A DNA stretch of 64,000 nt from Herbaspirillum sp. alder98 (GCF_020179755.1 NZ_JAIUCY010000002.1:620001-684000); one strand, 5' to 3'; shown: positions 54,587-63,461, counted from the first letter of the stretch. A program made the numbers and translations. The notes: generated from the sequence alone by a model not told the origin.

Positions 54587-56374
54587 TCATTGCTCGCCGC
54601 CCACCGGCGTGGGGAACAAGCCCTTGCGCGGCAGCGAGAAGTAGAAACTGGCGCCTTCCTTGGGCTTGCCTTCGGCCCAAACCCTACCGGTATGGCGAAT
54701 CACGATACGCTGCACCAGCGCCAGGCCGATGCCGGTGCCGGCATACTCTTCCTGGCGATGCAGGCGCTGGAAGGTGCCAAAGAGCTTGTGGGCGTAGCGC
54801 ATGTCGAAACCGACACCGTTGTCGTGCACGCCGTAGATGATTTCCTCGCCTTCGGTGCGCACCGTCACCGTCACCTTCGGCTGCGCGTTCTTGCTGCTGA
54901 ACTTGACCGCGTTGCTGAGCAGGTTTTCCCACACCTGGGTGATCAGGCCGCGATTGGCGACCACGCCGTCCATGGCGGCGACATCGAATTCGACGTCGGG
55001 GTTTTCGCGTTTGAGCCCGGCGATCACCTGGCTGACCGGTTCATCCATCGAGAAGCGTTCGAGGGTCAATTCGCCGGTGGTCGACTTGGCCAGCTTGAGC
55101 AGGTCGTTGATCAGCTCGTCCATCTTCTTGACGTTGCGCCGGATCACCTGCAGCTGTTCGCGACCTTTTTCGTCCAGCGCCTCGGCGTAGTCCTCTTCGA
55201 GGATCATGGCGTAGCCGGAAATGGCGCGCAACGGGGCGCGCAAGTCATGCGACACCGAATACGAAAAGCTCTCGAGTTCCTTGTTGACGCTGTGCAGGTG
55301 CAGCGCCTGGCGCTTGAGATCGGCATTGAGCCCCTGGATCTCTTCCTCGGCGCGCTTGCGCTCGGAAATGTCGTACATCACGGTGCGGCTGACGACACCG
55401 CTGCCGTCGCGTGCCGGCGTGGCCGTGGCGTTGATCAGCGCGGTGAAAGTGCTGCCGTCGGCGCGGCGATAGGTCAGGTCGACGCCGTGGATCTCGCGCG
55501 TGTTCAAGAACAGTGGCAGCAGCTCGTCCAGGTAGCGCTGCTCGCTGTCCGGCGTCAACAGGTCGGCATGGGTCAGGCGCCCCACCACCTGGTCGCGGGT
55601 ATAGCCCAGCCATTTCAATTCGGTGTCGTTGATCTTGACGATCTTGCCCGAGCGTTCGTCGATCGAGTGGTAGCCGCAGGGGGCGTTGTTGTACAGGTCT
55701 TCGATATCGTCCGAATAGGCCTGCGCCTTCTGCTGCGCCTCGACCCGTCGCCCCACCTCGCGCTTGAGCTTGCGATACACCAGCACCAGGATGAGGATGC
55801 TCAGGAGGCTGCCGCACACCACCGCCGCACTGGTAAGGGCGGCGCTGTTGGCGCTCTCTTGCGAGCGGGTTGCCAACAGGGCGTTTTCAGCCCCTTTCAT
55901 GTGCGCGAAATGGCCCCGAATGGCGTCGCTGAGATCCTTGCCAGCCAGCAGTAGCTCACCCTGTATCGGCTCTGGCTGCACCTCGAGCAGCTTGCGCGCC
56001 AGGGTCAGGCGCTGCCGCATCAGGTCTTCGAGCTCTTGCAACTCATCCAACTGGGGGCCGTTGTCGCGCAGCAGCTGGCGCAACTCGTGCATCAGCGAGT
56101 TGACCTGCCGCACGCCGGCCTCGAAGTTGCCGCGATATTCGTCGTTGCCCGACAAGGCATAACCGCGCGCGCTACTGACCGTATCGCGGAACGTGGAATG
56201 GGCTTCTTCCAGGGTATAGAGGACCGTATGGGTATGCTGGACCCAGATCGCCCGCTCTTCGAATACGCGCATGCTGGTGTACGCAAAAGCGGCCACGCCG
56301 ATCGACAGCAGCAATGCAACGGAAAAGAATATCCCCGTACTGGCGGTGGTTAATTTGGTTTTATTTATCGGCAT
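54587..56374 (-). CDS. CHASE3-PAS-HisKA membrane sensor histidine kinase
   Basis: A 595-residue kinase. TM1 about 10-30 (TGIFFSVALLLSIGVAAFAY), periplasmic CHASE3 domain (about 40-175; AHSTFRDTVSSARGYALSGN), TM2 about 180-200 (ALTSAAVVCGSLLSILILVL), PAS about 235-345, HisKA with SFSYSVSHDLRAPLRAISGY, and HATPase with WENLLSNAVKFSS, DNGVGFD and GTGIGLAL. The phytochrome-type ending (RRIVIRHTGRVWAEG-like) is common in kinases paired with Rcp1-like regulators. The start at 56374 gives the first Met before TM1. It is divergent from the pilus subunit gene. Confidence 0.94.
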   Translation of the reverse strand: MPINKTKLTTASTGIFFSVALLLSIGVAAFAYTSMRVFEERAIWVQHTHTVLYTLEEAHSTFRDTVSSARGYALSGNDEYRGNFEAGVRQVNSLMHELRQLLRDNGPQLDELQELEDLMRQRLTLARKLLEVQPEPIQGELLLAGKDLSDAIRGHFAHMKGAENALLATRSQESANSAALTSAAVVCGSLLSILILVLVYRKLKREVGRRVEAQQKAQAYSDDIEDLYNNAPCGYHSIDERSGKIVKINDTELKWLGYTRDQVVGRLTHADLLTPDSEQRYLDELLPLFLNTREIHGVDLTYRRADGSTFTALINATATPARDGSGVVSRTVMYDISERKRAEEEIQGLNADLKRQALHLHSVNKELESFSYSVSHDLRAPLRAISGYAMILEEDYAEALDEKGREQLQVIRRNVKKMDELINDLLKLAKSTTGELTLERFSMDEPVSQVIAGLKRENPDVEFDVAAMDGVVANRGLITQVWENLLSNAVKFSSKNAQPKVTVTVRTEGEEIIYGVHDNGVGFDMRYAHKLFGTFQRLHRQEEYAGTGIGLALVQRIVIRHTGRVWAEGKPKEGASFYFSLPRKGLFPTPVGGEQ

Positions 56375-56772
56375 CTCTTTCACACTGCAGCAAGGCATTC
56401 ACGCAACCACAACGTGCACACCGTTTTTTGAGTCTGTAAGCCGCGCCTGTGCAGGCCCGGCATCGCCGCATCCCCATCCCATCAACATCGAGTCACACCT
56501 GGTACGTGCAGTCTGGTTACCCTCGCGCCGACATCACTGTCATGCGCTGTTGCACCATGCCATCCGGCCGCTTCCACTACCTTGTTATCGCTGTTCCCGC
56601 GCACATCAACGGAACTGTTGCATCGCACACAACCAAGAGCGGCAAACGCGCCACATCGTCTCATATTTTTTATAAGCGATACTGCTCAAACGTCTGCGCT
56701 ATGCTCGTTTTTATTCGAATTCATTCTATAATAGCTTCAACCTAAACCTGTTACTAGGCGGCACTTCAAACA
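56375..56772. other. 398-base divergent region between sensor kinase and pilus subunit
   Basis: No gene is seen. The last 70 bases before the pilin gene are AT-rich and contain the TATAAT box listed separately. The short open frames here lack ribosome-binding sites. Confidence 0.5.
56705..56732 (+). promoter_or_regulatory. Candidate sigma-70 promoter of the first SCPU pilin gene
   Basis: A perfect TATAAT at 56727-56732 lies 41 bases before the ATG. The -35 region is poor (TCGTTT at about 56705, 16-base spacer), which fits an activator-dependent promoter. Confidence 0.5.
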
Positions 56773-57261
56773 ATGAAAAAAATACACGTTTTCGTGCTCG
56801 CCGCTGGTATTGCACTGTCGTCCCAGACCACTTCGTTTGCAGCATCCACTACCGGCAACCTGACGGTCAGCGCAGTCGTCACCGCCCAGTGTGTCATCCA
56901 GAGCGCGGCCATTCCCTTCGGCACTTATAGTTCGGGCGCCGTGCAGCAGAACGCCCAGATCGGTGTGAACTGCTCCAACGGCACCAGCTACACCATCAGC
57001 CTCGACGCCGGCAGCGGCACCGGTGCTACCACCGCCACCCGCAAGCTGGCCAATACGGCCGGCGGCAGCTCGCTCAATTACGGCCTGTATCAGGATGCCG
57101 CCCGCACCAAGACCTGGGGCAACGCCAGCGGCAGCGACACCATCGCCGGCGTCGGATCGGGCACCACCCAGAACATTCCGGTGTACGGTTATATCCCTGG
57201 CGGACAGACCTCCACCGCCGGCAGCTACAGCGACGTGGTAGCCATTACGCTGGCCTACTGA
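56773..57261 (+). CDS. Spore coat protein U (SCPU)-domain pilin, CsuA/B-like
   Basis: A 162-residue secreted subunit. Signal peptide IHVFVLAAGIALSSQTTSFA, cleavage near residue 24. The mature SCPU domain begins TTGNLTVSAVVTAQCVIQSA, with the conserved Cys pair (AQCVIQ and VNCSNG), FGTYSSG, and the terminal SYSDVVAITLAY strand typical of archaic chaperone-usher subunits. It is probably the major subunit because it has its own promoter and terminator and lies first. Divergent from the sensor kinase gene. Confidence 0.9.
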   Translation: MKKIHVFVLAAGIALSSQTTSFAASTTGNLTVSAVVTAQCVIQSAAIPFGTYSSGAVQQNAQIGVNCSNGTSYTISLDAGSGTGATTATRKLANTAGGSSLNYGLYQDAARTKTWGNASGSDTIAGVGSGTTQNIPVYGYIPGGQTSTAGSYSDVVAITLAY

Positions 57262-57285
57262 TCCACTTGATTCATGCAGTATCGA

Positions 57286-57317
57286 GATGGCGCACCCTTC
57301 GGGGTCAGCGCCATTTT
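57286..57317 (+). terminator. Terminator after the first pilin gene
   Basis: ATGGCGC and GCGCCAT with inner ACCC/GGGT pairing and a TTCG loop, followed by TTTTT. It separates the first pilin gene from the chaperone gene, so the major subunit can be expressed in excess. Confidence 0.75.
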
Positions 57318-57487
57318 TCATGGGCGCAATATTGCCAAAAATCACCTTGCCGCAAAACAATGATTAACTTTTAGTCAAACTTGTGGCTATACTGCAACCA
57401 AATGCATTACTTGCTTCGTATTTCGTTTTACTCTAGCAACATAATTAGATAACTAGACCAACGCAAAACTAGAACGGAGTTTTCGCA

Positions 57488-58216
57488 GTGACGAGAACCT
57501 TTTTCCAGCGTCCGGCCTTTATATGGCCTGTCGTTTGCGCTGTGGCCATGGGGGTATGTGCCGCCGCGCAAGCTTCGAATTTCGAGATCTCTCCGGTCGT
57601 GCTGGAGTTATCGTCAGCGCGTACTGCCGGCGTCGTGAAGATCGTCAACAACGACAATCACGATGTTTCGCTGCAGTTGCGCGCCTTCGAATGGGGCCAA
57701 TCCGACAACAAGGACGATCTCAAGCCCACTCAGAACCTGATCATCAGCCCGCCGGTCTTCAACCTGGCGCCCGGTGCTTCGCAGGTGATACGGGTAGTCT
57801 CGCGTCAGCCCAGCGCTGAAAACGAAATCGCCTTCCGCTTGCTGATCGATGAAATTCCATCGGCGGCCGAGGGCGCGACCATCAACTTCAAGTTTCGCAT
57901 CTCGATGCCGGTGTTCATTGCCCCGGTGGCGGCCGCCAAGCTCAAGCTGGACTACGACCTGCATGCCGGCAAGCCCGGCAAGCTGGTGGTGCAGAACAGC
58001 GGCAACCGGCGTGGCCGACTGCTGGATGTGGCGGTCACCTTACCCAATGGCAAGAAGATCATCGCCGCAGGCGGCGGCAATCCTTACACGCTGGCGGGGG
58101 TGACGCGCCAGTACCTGATCGAATCCGAAACGCCTCTGACCGCCGGTAGCAAGGTCAAGCTGAGCGCCACTGGCGATTCGGGCCCGATCGAAACCGAACT
58201 GACCGTGGCGCCTTGA
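57488..58216 (+). CDS. Archaic-type pilus chaperone, CsuC-like
   Basis: A 242-residue periplasmic chaperone. Signal peptide with core FIWPVVCAVAMGVCAAAQAS, then the two-Ig-domain fold: FEISPVVLELSSARTAGVVK, LQLRAFEWGQSDNKDDL, NLIISPPVFNLAPGASQVIR and ISMPVFIAPVA. This matches FGL/archaic chaperones such as CsuC, which donate a strand to subunits before the usher. The GTG start has CGGAG about nine bases upstream. The stop overlaps the TTG start of the usher. Confidence 0.92.
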   Translation: MTRTFFQRPAFIWPVVCAVAMGVCAAAQASNFEISPVVLELSSARTAGVVKIVNNDNHDVSLQLRAFEWGQSDNKDDLKPTQNLIISPPVFNLAPGASQVIRVVSRQPSAENEIAFRLLIDEIPSAAEGATINFKFRISMPVFIAPVAAAKLKLDYDLHAGKPGKLVVQNSGNRRGRLLDVAVTLPNGKKIIAAGGGNPYTLAGVTRQYLIESETPLTAGSKVKLSATGDSGPIETELTVAP

Positions 58217-60510
58217 AGCGGGCCTCGCAATGGATATGTCTCATCAGCCTGGCCCTTCTCTGCGCCGCTAGCCGCGCCGCTGAACCGGGCGACGAGATAT
58301 TGCTGCTGGAGGTCTCGGTCAATGGCCGGCCGACGGACCTGGTCGCGCAATTCACGCGCCGTTCGCAGGTACTCTATGCGACCGCAGCAGAATTGCGCAG
58401 CCTGGGGCTGAAGGTGGATGGCGCCGACACCGACCTGGTCCAGGTCGACCGCATTTCGTCGGCGATCGACCTGGATACGGCCAACGCCAAAGTCAACCTG
58501 AATGTCTCGGCACGATTCATGAAGACGACCGACATCGAAGCCACCGGCCTGACCAGCAGCAACGTGCCTCTTGCACCCGGGGGGCGCGGGCTGGTGCTCA
58601 ACTACGACATGCTGGCCAGCAGCAACCAGGGCATGAGCACCCTGGGCGGTCTGTTCGACGCCCGCTGGTTCTCGGGCAGCAGCGTGCTCAGCTCGACCGG
58701 GCTGGGTTACGTCGGCAACGGCGGCGGCGTCTCGGCGCGATTGGAGACCACCTATACCTATTCGGACCCGACCAATCTGACCCGCTATCGCGCCGGCGAC
58801 GTCATCAACGGCAGCCTGGCCTGGAGCCGCTCGGTACGCATGGGCGGTTTCCAGTATTCGTCCGACTTCAACCTGCGCCCTGACCTGGTACGTTTTCCCA
58901 CCCCATCGCTGGGTGGCGAGACGGTGGTGCCCTCTACCGTGGACCTGTTCGTCAACGGCGTGCGCCAGTTGTCACAGGCGGTTCCACCTGGCCCATTCGA
59001 GATCCGACAGACGCCGATCGCCAGCGGCGCCGGCCAGATCGCCGTGGCGGTGACCGATGAACTGGGCCGCCAGACCTTCCGCACGGTCAACTTCTATGCC
59101 ACCGACCGCATGCTCAAGGATGGCCTGTCGTCGTATTCGATCGAAGGCGGCTGGGTGCGCCGCAACTACGGCCTGCGCAGCAACAGCTATGGCGAATTCG
59201 CGATGTCGGGCACGGCCCGTCGCGGCTTCGGCAACTGGCTGACGCTGGAGACCCATGCCGAAGCGATGCGCGGGCTCAAACTGCTTGGCGTGGGCGGCGT
59301 CTTCAATCTCGCCAACCGGGCCGTACTGTCGTCGGCCTTGGCGGCCAGCAGTTCCGATACCCGCTCGGGACAACAGGCATCGGTGGCCATCGAGCGCAAT
59401 GCGGACCCGATCAGCATGTCGCTGACCCGCACCCAGTCGACCAACGGTTACCAGGACATCGGCGCCATCGAGGGCGCCCCGGTGTCGCGCGCATCGACCA
59501 TTGCCACGCTGGGCCTGAACATGGGTGGACTGGGCTCGCTGTCGATGGCCTACGCCAAGACCAAGAGCCCGCTTCTTTTCACCGATCTCGGCACCGTCGG
59601 CCTGGCCAACAGCGAAACCGTGACACTCACCTATTTCAAGTCGGTGGGTAGCGCGTCGAACCTCTACATGACGGCCTTCCGCGATATCCGCAACAGCAGC
59701 TACGGCGCCACGGTGGGCGTGATCATTCCGTTTGGCGCGCGGGACGTGGCCGGCGTGAGCCTGGCCAACAACAATGGCCAGCGGGCGCTGGCGGTACAGG
59801 CCAGCCGGCCGACGGTATCGATCGGCGACGTAGGCTGGCAGTTGCAATCGAGCGAAGGCACTTATCACCAGCGCCTGGCCCAGGTCGACTACAAGGCGCG
59901 CACCGGTCGCTACAGCGGCGCGGTGGCGCAATCGGGCAACACCACCAGTGGCCGGGTAGGCGCACGTGGCGCCTTCACGCTGATGGATGGCGGCGTATTT
60001 GCGTCGGACTGGATCGAAGACAGTTTCGCGGTGGTTAACGCCAGCGGCGTCAGGAATGTCGGCATCTATACCGAGAACCGCTATGCCGGCAAGACCGACG
60101 ACAACGGCCAGTTGCTGCTGACCGACCTGCGCGCCTACGACGTCAACAAGATCTCGGTCGATCTGCTGGACCTGCCGCTGACGCTGCAGCTGGACCAGAC
60201 CGACCAGTACATCAAGCCGCGCGACCGCTCGGGCGTGACCGTCAACTTCACGGCCAAGCGCGCCTCGGATGTGACCATCACCCTGCTCGATGCCCAGGGC
60301 AACTTCCTGCCGCTGGGTTCGCTGGTGAAGGTGCGCGAAACCGGATTGCAGGCGCCGGTGGGCTACGATGGCGTAAGCTATCTGCAGGAACTGGCCCCGG
60401 TCAATACGCTCGACGTGCTGCTGCCTTCGGGCGCCCGATGCCAGGCCACACTGACGCCGCCGGACCGGGTAGATACCGGCATGACCAACGAAACGGTGAC
60501 TTGCCGCTGA
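58213..60510 (+). CDS. Outer-membrane fimbrial usher, CsuD-like
   Basis: A 765-residue usher for archaic chaperone-usher pili. Signal WICLISLALLCAASRA; the N-terminal domain (EILLLEVSVNGRPTDLVAQF), the 24-strand barrel with plug (YSIEGGWVRRNYGLRSNSYG, FMSGTARRGFGNWLTLE-like segment) and C-terminal domains ending GARCQATLTPPDRVDTGMTN. The TTG start overlaps the chaperone stop (TTGA); no upstream in-frame start was seen and the signal peptide starts directly, so coupled initiation at TTG is accepted. Shorter than FimD-type ushers, as expected of this class. Confidence 0.92.
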   Translation: MKRASQWICLISLALLCAASRAAEPGDEILLLEVSVNGRPTDLVAQFTRRSQVLYATAAELRSLGLKVDGADTDLVQVDRISSAIDLDTANAKVNLNVSARFMKTTDIEATGLTSSNVPLAPGGRGLVLNYDMLASSNQGMSTLGGLFDARWFSGSSVLSSTGLGYVGNGGGVSARLETTYTYSDPTNLTRYRAGDVINGSLAWSRSVRMGGFQYSSDFNLRPDLVRFPTPSLGGETVVPSTVDLFVNGVRQLSQAVPPGPFEIRQTPIASGAGQIAVAVTDELGRQTFRTVNFYATDRMLKDGLSSYSIEGGWVRRNYGLRSNSYGEFAMSGTARRGFGNWLTLETHAEAMRGLKLLGVGGVFNLANRAVLSSALAASSSDTRSGQQASVAIERNADPISMSLTRTQSTNGYQDIGAIEGAPVSRASTIATLGLNMGGLGSLSMAYAKTKSPLLFTDLGTVGLANSETVTLTYFKSVGSASNLYMTAFRDIRNSSYGATVGVIIPFGARDVAGVSLANNNGQRALAVQASRPTVSIGDVGWQLQSSEGTYHQRLAQVDYKARTGRYSGAVAQSGNTTSGRVGARGAFTLMDGGVFASDWIEDSFAVVNASGVRNVGIYTENRYAGKTDDNGQLLLTDLRAYDVNKISVDLLDLPLTLQLDQTDQYIKPRDRSGVTVNFTAKRASDVTITLLDAQGNFLPLGSLVKVRETGLQAPVGYDGVSYLQELAPVNTLDVLLPSGARCQATLTPPDRVDTGMTNETVTCR

Positions 60511-60529
60511 CCCGGCACAAGGACTCGCC

Positions 60530-61003
60530 ATGAAGACGCTACTCAAGCTGTTGTTCGCCGCCACGTTGTCCCTGCTGTCGCTGCAGGCGCAGGCACAGCT
60601 TTGCACGGCGTCGGCGACCCCGATCTCGTTCGGCCAGTACAACCCGCAGTCCAGTGCCAACATCGACAACACCGGCACCATCACGGTCACCTGCCAGGCC
60701 GTGGTGGCCTCGCTGTTCATCATCTATAACGTGCAACTCAGCACCGGCAGCAGCGGCGCTTATTCACAACGCAAGATGCTCAACGGCACCACCCCGATGA
60801 GCTACCAGCTCTATACCAGTTCGGCGCACAGCATCGTCTGGGGCGATGGATCCAGCGGTACTCAGCAGGTGAGCGATGGCTACCTGCTGCAACTGATCGG
60901 GCCGGTCAGCAAGAACTACACGGTCTATGGCCGCGTTACCGGCAGCCAGAACGTCAAGGCCGGTGCCTATACCGACACCGTGACGATCCTGATCACTTAT
61001 TGA
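60530..61003 (+). CDS. SCPU-domain pilus subunit
   Basis: A 157-residue secreted subunit. Signal MKTLLKLLFAATLSLLSLQA, mature start about QLCTASATPISFGQYNPQSS. It has the N-terminal Cys and a second Cys in TVTCQAVVA, and the terminal strand AYTDTVTILITY. It is about 20 bases after the usher and has AAGGA before the ATG. It differs clearly from the other four SCPU genes here and could be tip or minor subunit; it lacks the second domain of CsuE adhesins. Confidence 0.88.
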   Translation: MKTLLKLLFAATLSLLSLQAQAQLCTASATPISFGQYNPQSSANIDNTGTITVTCQAVVASLFIIYNVQLSTGSSGAYSQRKMLNGTTPMSYQLYTSSAHSIVWGDGSSGTQQVSDGYLLQLIGPVSKNYTVYGRVTGSQNVKAGAYTDTVTILITY

Positions 61004-61223
61004 TTCCAGAATAACGTCGCCGCTTGCATGAACCCGGCGCCAGCGCCTGATGGCTGTGGTTTATGTGCACCTCAGGAATTCCCCGACCGATCTTCTGGCC
61101 CGCTCAGGTTTCACCCGATGTTAGTCATCCCTCCCGGGAATTAAAGTACATCCATACCCGCTGCACACAGAAGTCTTCGCAGGGTGTGAGGACAACGCCG
61201 GGACACGACACAGGGAGAATCAC

Positions 61224-61721
61224 ATGTTTGCCAAGAACAACCGCATCGTTGCCGCTTCCATCGCCGCCATCGTCCTGGCTACCAGCGCTCCGCAATCCTT
61301 CGCTGCTACTGCAACCGGCTCGCTGACGATTTCCGCCAACGTGGTCGCAGCCTGCACCGTGGTCGGTTCGGCCATCGCCTTCGGCGCCTACACACAAGCT
61401 GTGGTGAACCAGACCGGTGGCATCACCGTGTTGTGCACCAACGGCACTGCCTACAACGTCGGTCTCGACGCAGGTACTGGCGCCGGCGCCACCACTGCTG
61501 CCCGCAAGATGACCGGCAGCGGCGGCGGCACCCTGAACTACGCGCTGTATCGCGATTCGGGCCGCACCAACAACTGGGGTTCGACCATCGGCACCGACAC
61601 CTTGACCGGCACCGGCAGCGGTTTGATCCAGTCGCTGACTGTGTATGGCCAAGTGGCTGCCGCACAGACTCCGCTGGCTGGCACCTACTCGGATACTGTC
61701 ACTGTTACCCTGACTTATTGA
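61224..61721 (+). CDS. SCPU-domain pilin, tandem copy 1
   Basis: A 165-residue secreted subunit. Signal IVAASIAAIVLATSAPQSFA, mature SLTISANVVAACTVVGSAIA, second Cys in VLCTNGTAYNVGL, final TYSDTVTVTLTY. GGGAGA before the ATG. It is identical to copy 3 except for residue 87 (Ala here, Thr there) by direct reading, and differs from copy 2 at about nine positions. Transcription probably starts within the conserved leader and stops at 61801-61831. Confidence 0.9.
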   Translation: MFAKNNRIVAASIAAIVLATSAPQSFAATATGSLTISANVVAACTVVGSAIAFGAYTQAVVNQTGGITVLCTNGTAYNVGLDAGTGAGATTAARKMTGSGGGTLNYALYRDSGRTNNWGSTIGTDTLTGTGSGLIQSLTVYGQVAAAQTPLAGTYSDTVTVTLTY

Positions 61722-61800
61722 TTTGACAATCCGGCCACTGGCTAGCTGGGTTGCTGCTGGAATGGAAATATCGTGGGGGTTTTGTCCTGAGGGGGATGGC

Positions 61801-61831
61801 GGCGTACTTCGGTGAAGTACGCCGTTTTTTT
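61801..61831 (+). terminator. Terminator after pilin copy 1
   Basis: GGCGTACTTC, loop GGT, GAAGTACGCC, then T7. Perfect 10-bp stem. Confidence 0.93.
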
Positions 61832-62023
61832 ATTGGCGGCGTGGCGCGTGTGGCGTGGTTTTTCCACATCTCAGGAATTTCCCGACCGTTCTTCGCGCCT
61901 GCTCAGGTTTCACCCTATGTTGCCATTCCGACCAAGTCACTAAAGTACATCCATACCCGCTGCACACAGAAGCCTTCGCAGGATGCGAGGACAAAGCCGG
62001 GACACTGACACAGGGAGAATCAC

Positions 62024-62521
62024 ATGTTTGCCAAGCACAACCGCATCGTCGCCGCTTCCATCGCCGCCATCGTCCTGGCTACCAGCGCTCCGCAATCCTT
62101 CGCCGCCACTGCCACCGGCTCGCTGACGATTTCGGCCAACGTCGTGGCCTCCTGCACCGTGATCGGTTCGGCTGTCGCCTTCGGCGCCTACATCCAAACG
62201 GTGGTGAACCAGACCGGTGGCATCACCGTGTTGTGCACCAACGGTACTGCCTACAACGTGGGTCTCGATGCCGGCACCGGCGCAGGTGCTACGACAGCCG
62301 CCCGCAAGATGACCGGCAGCGGCGGCGGCACCCTGAACTACGCGCTGTACCGCGATTCGGGTCGCACCAACAACTGGGGCTCGACCATCGGCACCGACAC
62401 GCTGACCGGCACCGGTAACGGACTGACTCAGGCGCTGACCGTGTATGGCCAGGTGGCCGCTGCCCAGACGCCGCTGGCTGGCACTTATTCGGATACCGTG
62501 ACGGTCACGCTGACCTACTAA
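62024..62521 (+). CDS. SCPU-domain pilin, tandem copy 2
   Basis: A 165-residue paralogue of the flanking copies. Differences from copy 1 by direct reading include Asn5 to His, Ala43 to Ser, Val47 to Ile, Ile51 to Val, Thr57 to Ile, Ala59 to Thr and three changes near residues 138-142 (TGNGLTQAL here). Signal peptide and leader are nearly the same. Its own terminator is at 62554-62584. Confidence 0.9.
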   Translation: MFAKHNRIVAASIAAIVLATSAPQSFAATATGSLTISANVVASCTVIGSAVAFGAYIQTVVNQTGGITVLCTNGTAYNVGLDAGTGAGATTAARKMTGSGGGTLNYALYRDSGRTNNWGSTIGTDTLTGTGNGLTQALTVYGQVAAAQTPLAGTYSDTVTVTLTY

Positions 62522-62553
62522 GTTTCGACTCGGGGGAGTTCCTAAGGGGGAGC

Positions 62554-62584
62554 GGCGCACTTCAATGAAGTGCGCCGTTTTTTT
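62554..62584 (+). terminator. Terminator after pilin copy 2
   Basis: GGCGCACTTCA and TGAAGTGCGCC form an 11-bp stem with a single-base loop at best (effective loop about 3), then T7. The stem is similar to but not the same as that after copy 1. Confidence 0.92.
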
Positions 62585-62782
62585 ATTTTCAGCGTGGCGT
62601 GTTAGTGGTGTGGCGTGGTTTTTCTACATCTCAGGAATTCCCCGACCGATCTTCGCGCCCGCTCAGGTTTCACCCGATGTTGCCACTTGGTTCAGACAAT
62701 TAAAGTACATCCATACCCGCTGCACACAGAAGTCTTCGCAGGGTGTGAGGACAACGCCGGGACACGACACAGGGAGAATCAC

Positions 62783-63280
62783 ATGTTTGCCAAGAACAAC
62801 CGCATCGTCGCCGCTTCCATCGCCGCCATCGTCCTGGCCACCAGCGCTCCGCAATCCTTCGCCGCTACCGCCACCGGCTCGCTGACGATTTCCGCCAACG
62901 TGGTCGCAGCCTGCACCGTGGTTGGTTCGGCCATCGCCTTCGGCGCCTATACACAAGCTGTGGTGAATCAAACCGGTGGCATCACCGTGTTGTGCACCAA
63001 CGGCACTGCCTACAACGTCGGTCTGGATGCCGGCACCGGCACTGGCGCCACCACTGCCGCCCGCAAGATGACCGGCAGCGGCGGCGGCACCCTGAACTAC
63101 GCGCTGTATCGCGATTCGGGCCGCACCAACAACTGGGGTTCGACCATCGGCACCGACACGCTGACCGGCACCGGCAGCGGTTTGATCCAGTCGCTGACTG
63201 TGTATGGTCAAGTGGCTGCCGCACAGACTCCGCTGGCTGGTACTTACTCGGATACCGTGACTGTTACCCTGACTTATTGA
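62783..63280 (+). CDS. SCPU-domain pilin, tandem copy 3
   Basis: A 165-residue subunit, nearly identical to copy 1 (one residue, A87T), although copy 2 lies between them. Same leader, same GGGAGA ribosome-binding site. The high identity of the outer copies and divergence of the middle one suggests recent conversion or unequal exchange between 1 and 3. Followed by its own terminator. Confidence 0.9.
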   Translation: MFAKNNRIVAASIAAIVLATSAPQSFAATATGSLTISANVVAACTVVGSAIAFGAYTQAVVNQTGGITVLCTNGTAYNVGLDAGTGTGATTAARKMTGSGGGTLNYALYRDSGRTNNWGSTIGTDTLTGTGSGLIQSLTVYGQVAAAQTPLAGTYSDTVTVTLTY

Positions 63281-63327
63281 TTGAGCAAGAAGCGCCTGGA
63301 AGCTTGCTTCAATCCGCCTCAGAAAGC

Positions 63328-63357
63328 AAAAAGCCCTGCTCGAAAGCAGGGCTTTTT
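63328..63357 (+). terminator. Terminator after pilin copy 3
   Basis: AAAAAGCCCTGCT, loop CGAA, AGCAGGGCTTTTTT. Because A and T tracts flank both sides it can also end minus-strand transcription from the tRNA genes. Confidence 0.93.
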
Positions 63358-63361
63358 TACT

Positions 63362-63438
63362 TGGCGGAGCGGACGGGACTCGAACCCGCGACCCCCGGCG
63401 TGACAGGCCGGTATTCTAACCAACTGAACTACCACTCC
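63362..63438 (-). tRNA. tRNA-Asp (GTC)
   Basis: A 77-base cloverleaf read on the minus strand: acceptor GGAGTGG/CCGCTCC, D-loop GTTCAGTTGGTTAGAA, anticodon loop CTGTCAC (GTC), T-arm GGGTTCGAGTCCC, and encoded CCA. Confidence 0.97.
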
Positions 63439-63461
63439 AAAACTGGTTGACTGCAAATCTC

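Larger units (their letters stand above)
61071..63280 (+). repeat. Tandem triplication of a pilin gene with its leader
   Basis: Three units of about 651 bases each: 61071-61721, 61870-62521 and 62630-63280. Each starts TCAGGAATT, runs through a conserved about 150-base untranslated leader (including TAAAGTACATCCATACCCGC and CACAGGGAGAATCAC before the ATG) and a 165-codon SCPU gene. Units are separated by unlike spacers that contain terminators (61801-61831, 62554-62584). Confidence 0.92.

Noticed and set aside
61134..61160. TAAAGTACATCC in the pilin leader as a sigma-28 promoter
   Set aside because: The -35-like TAAAG is present but no GCCGATAA-like -10 follows at the right distance in any of the three copies.
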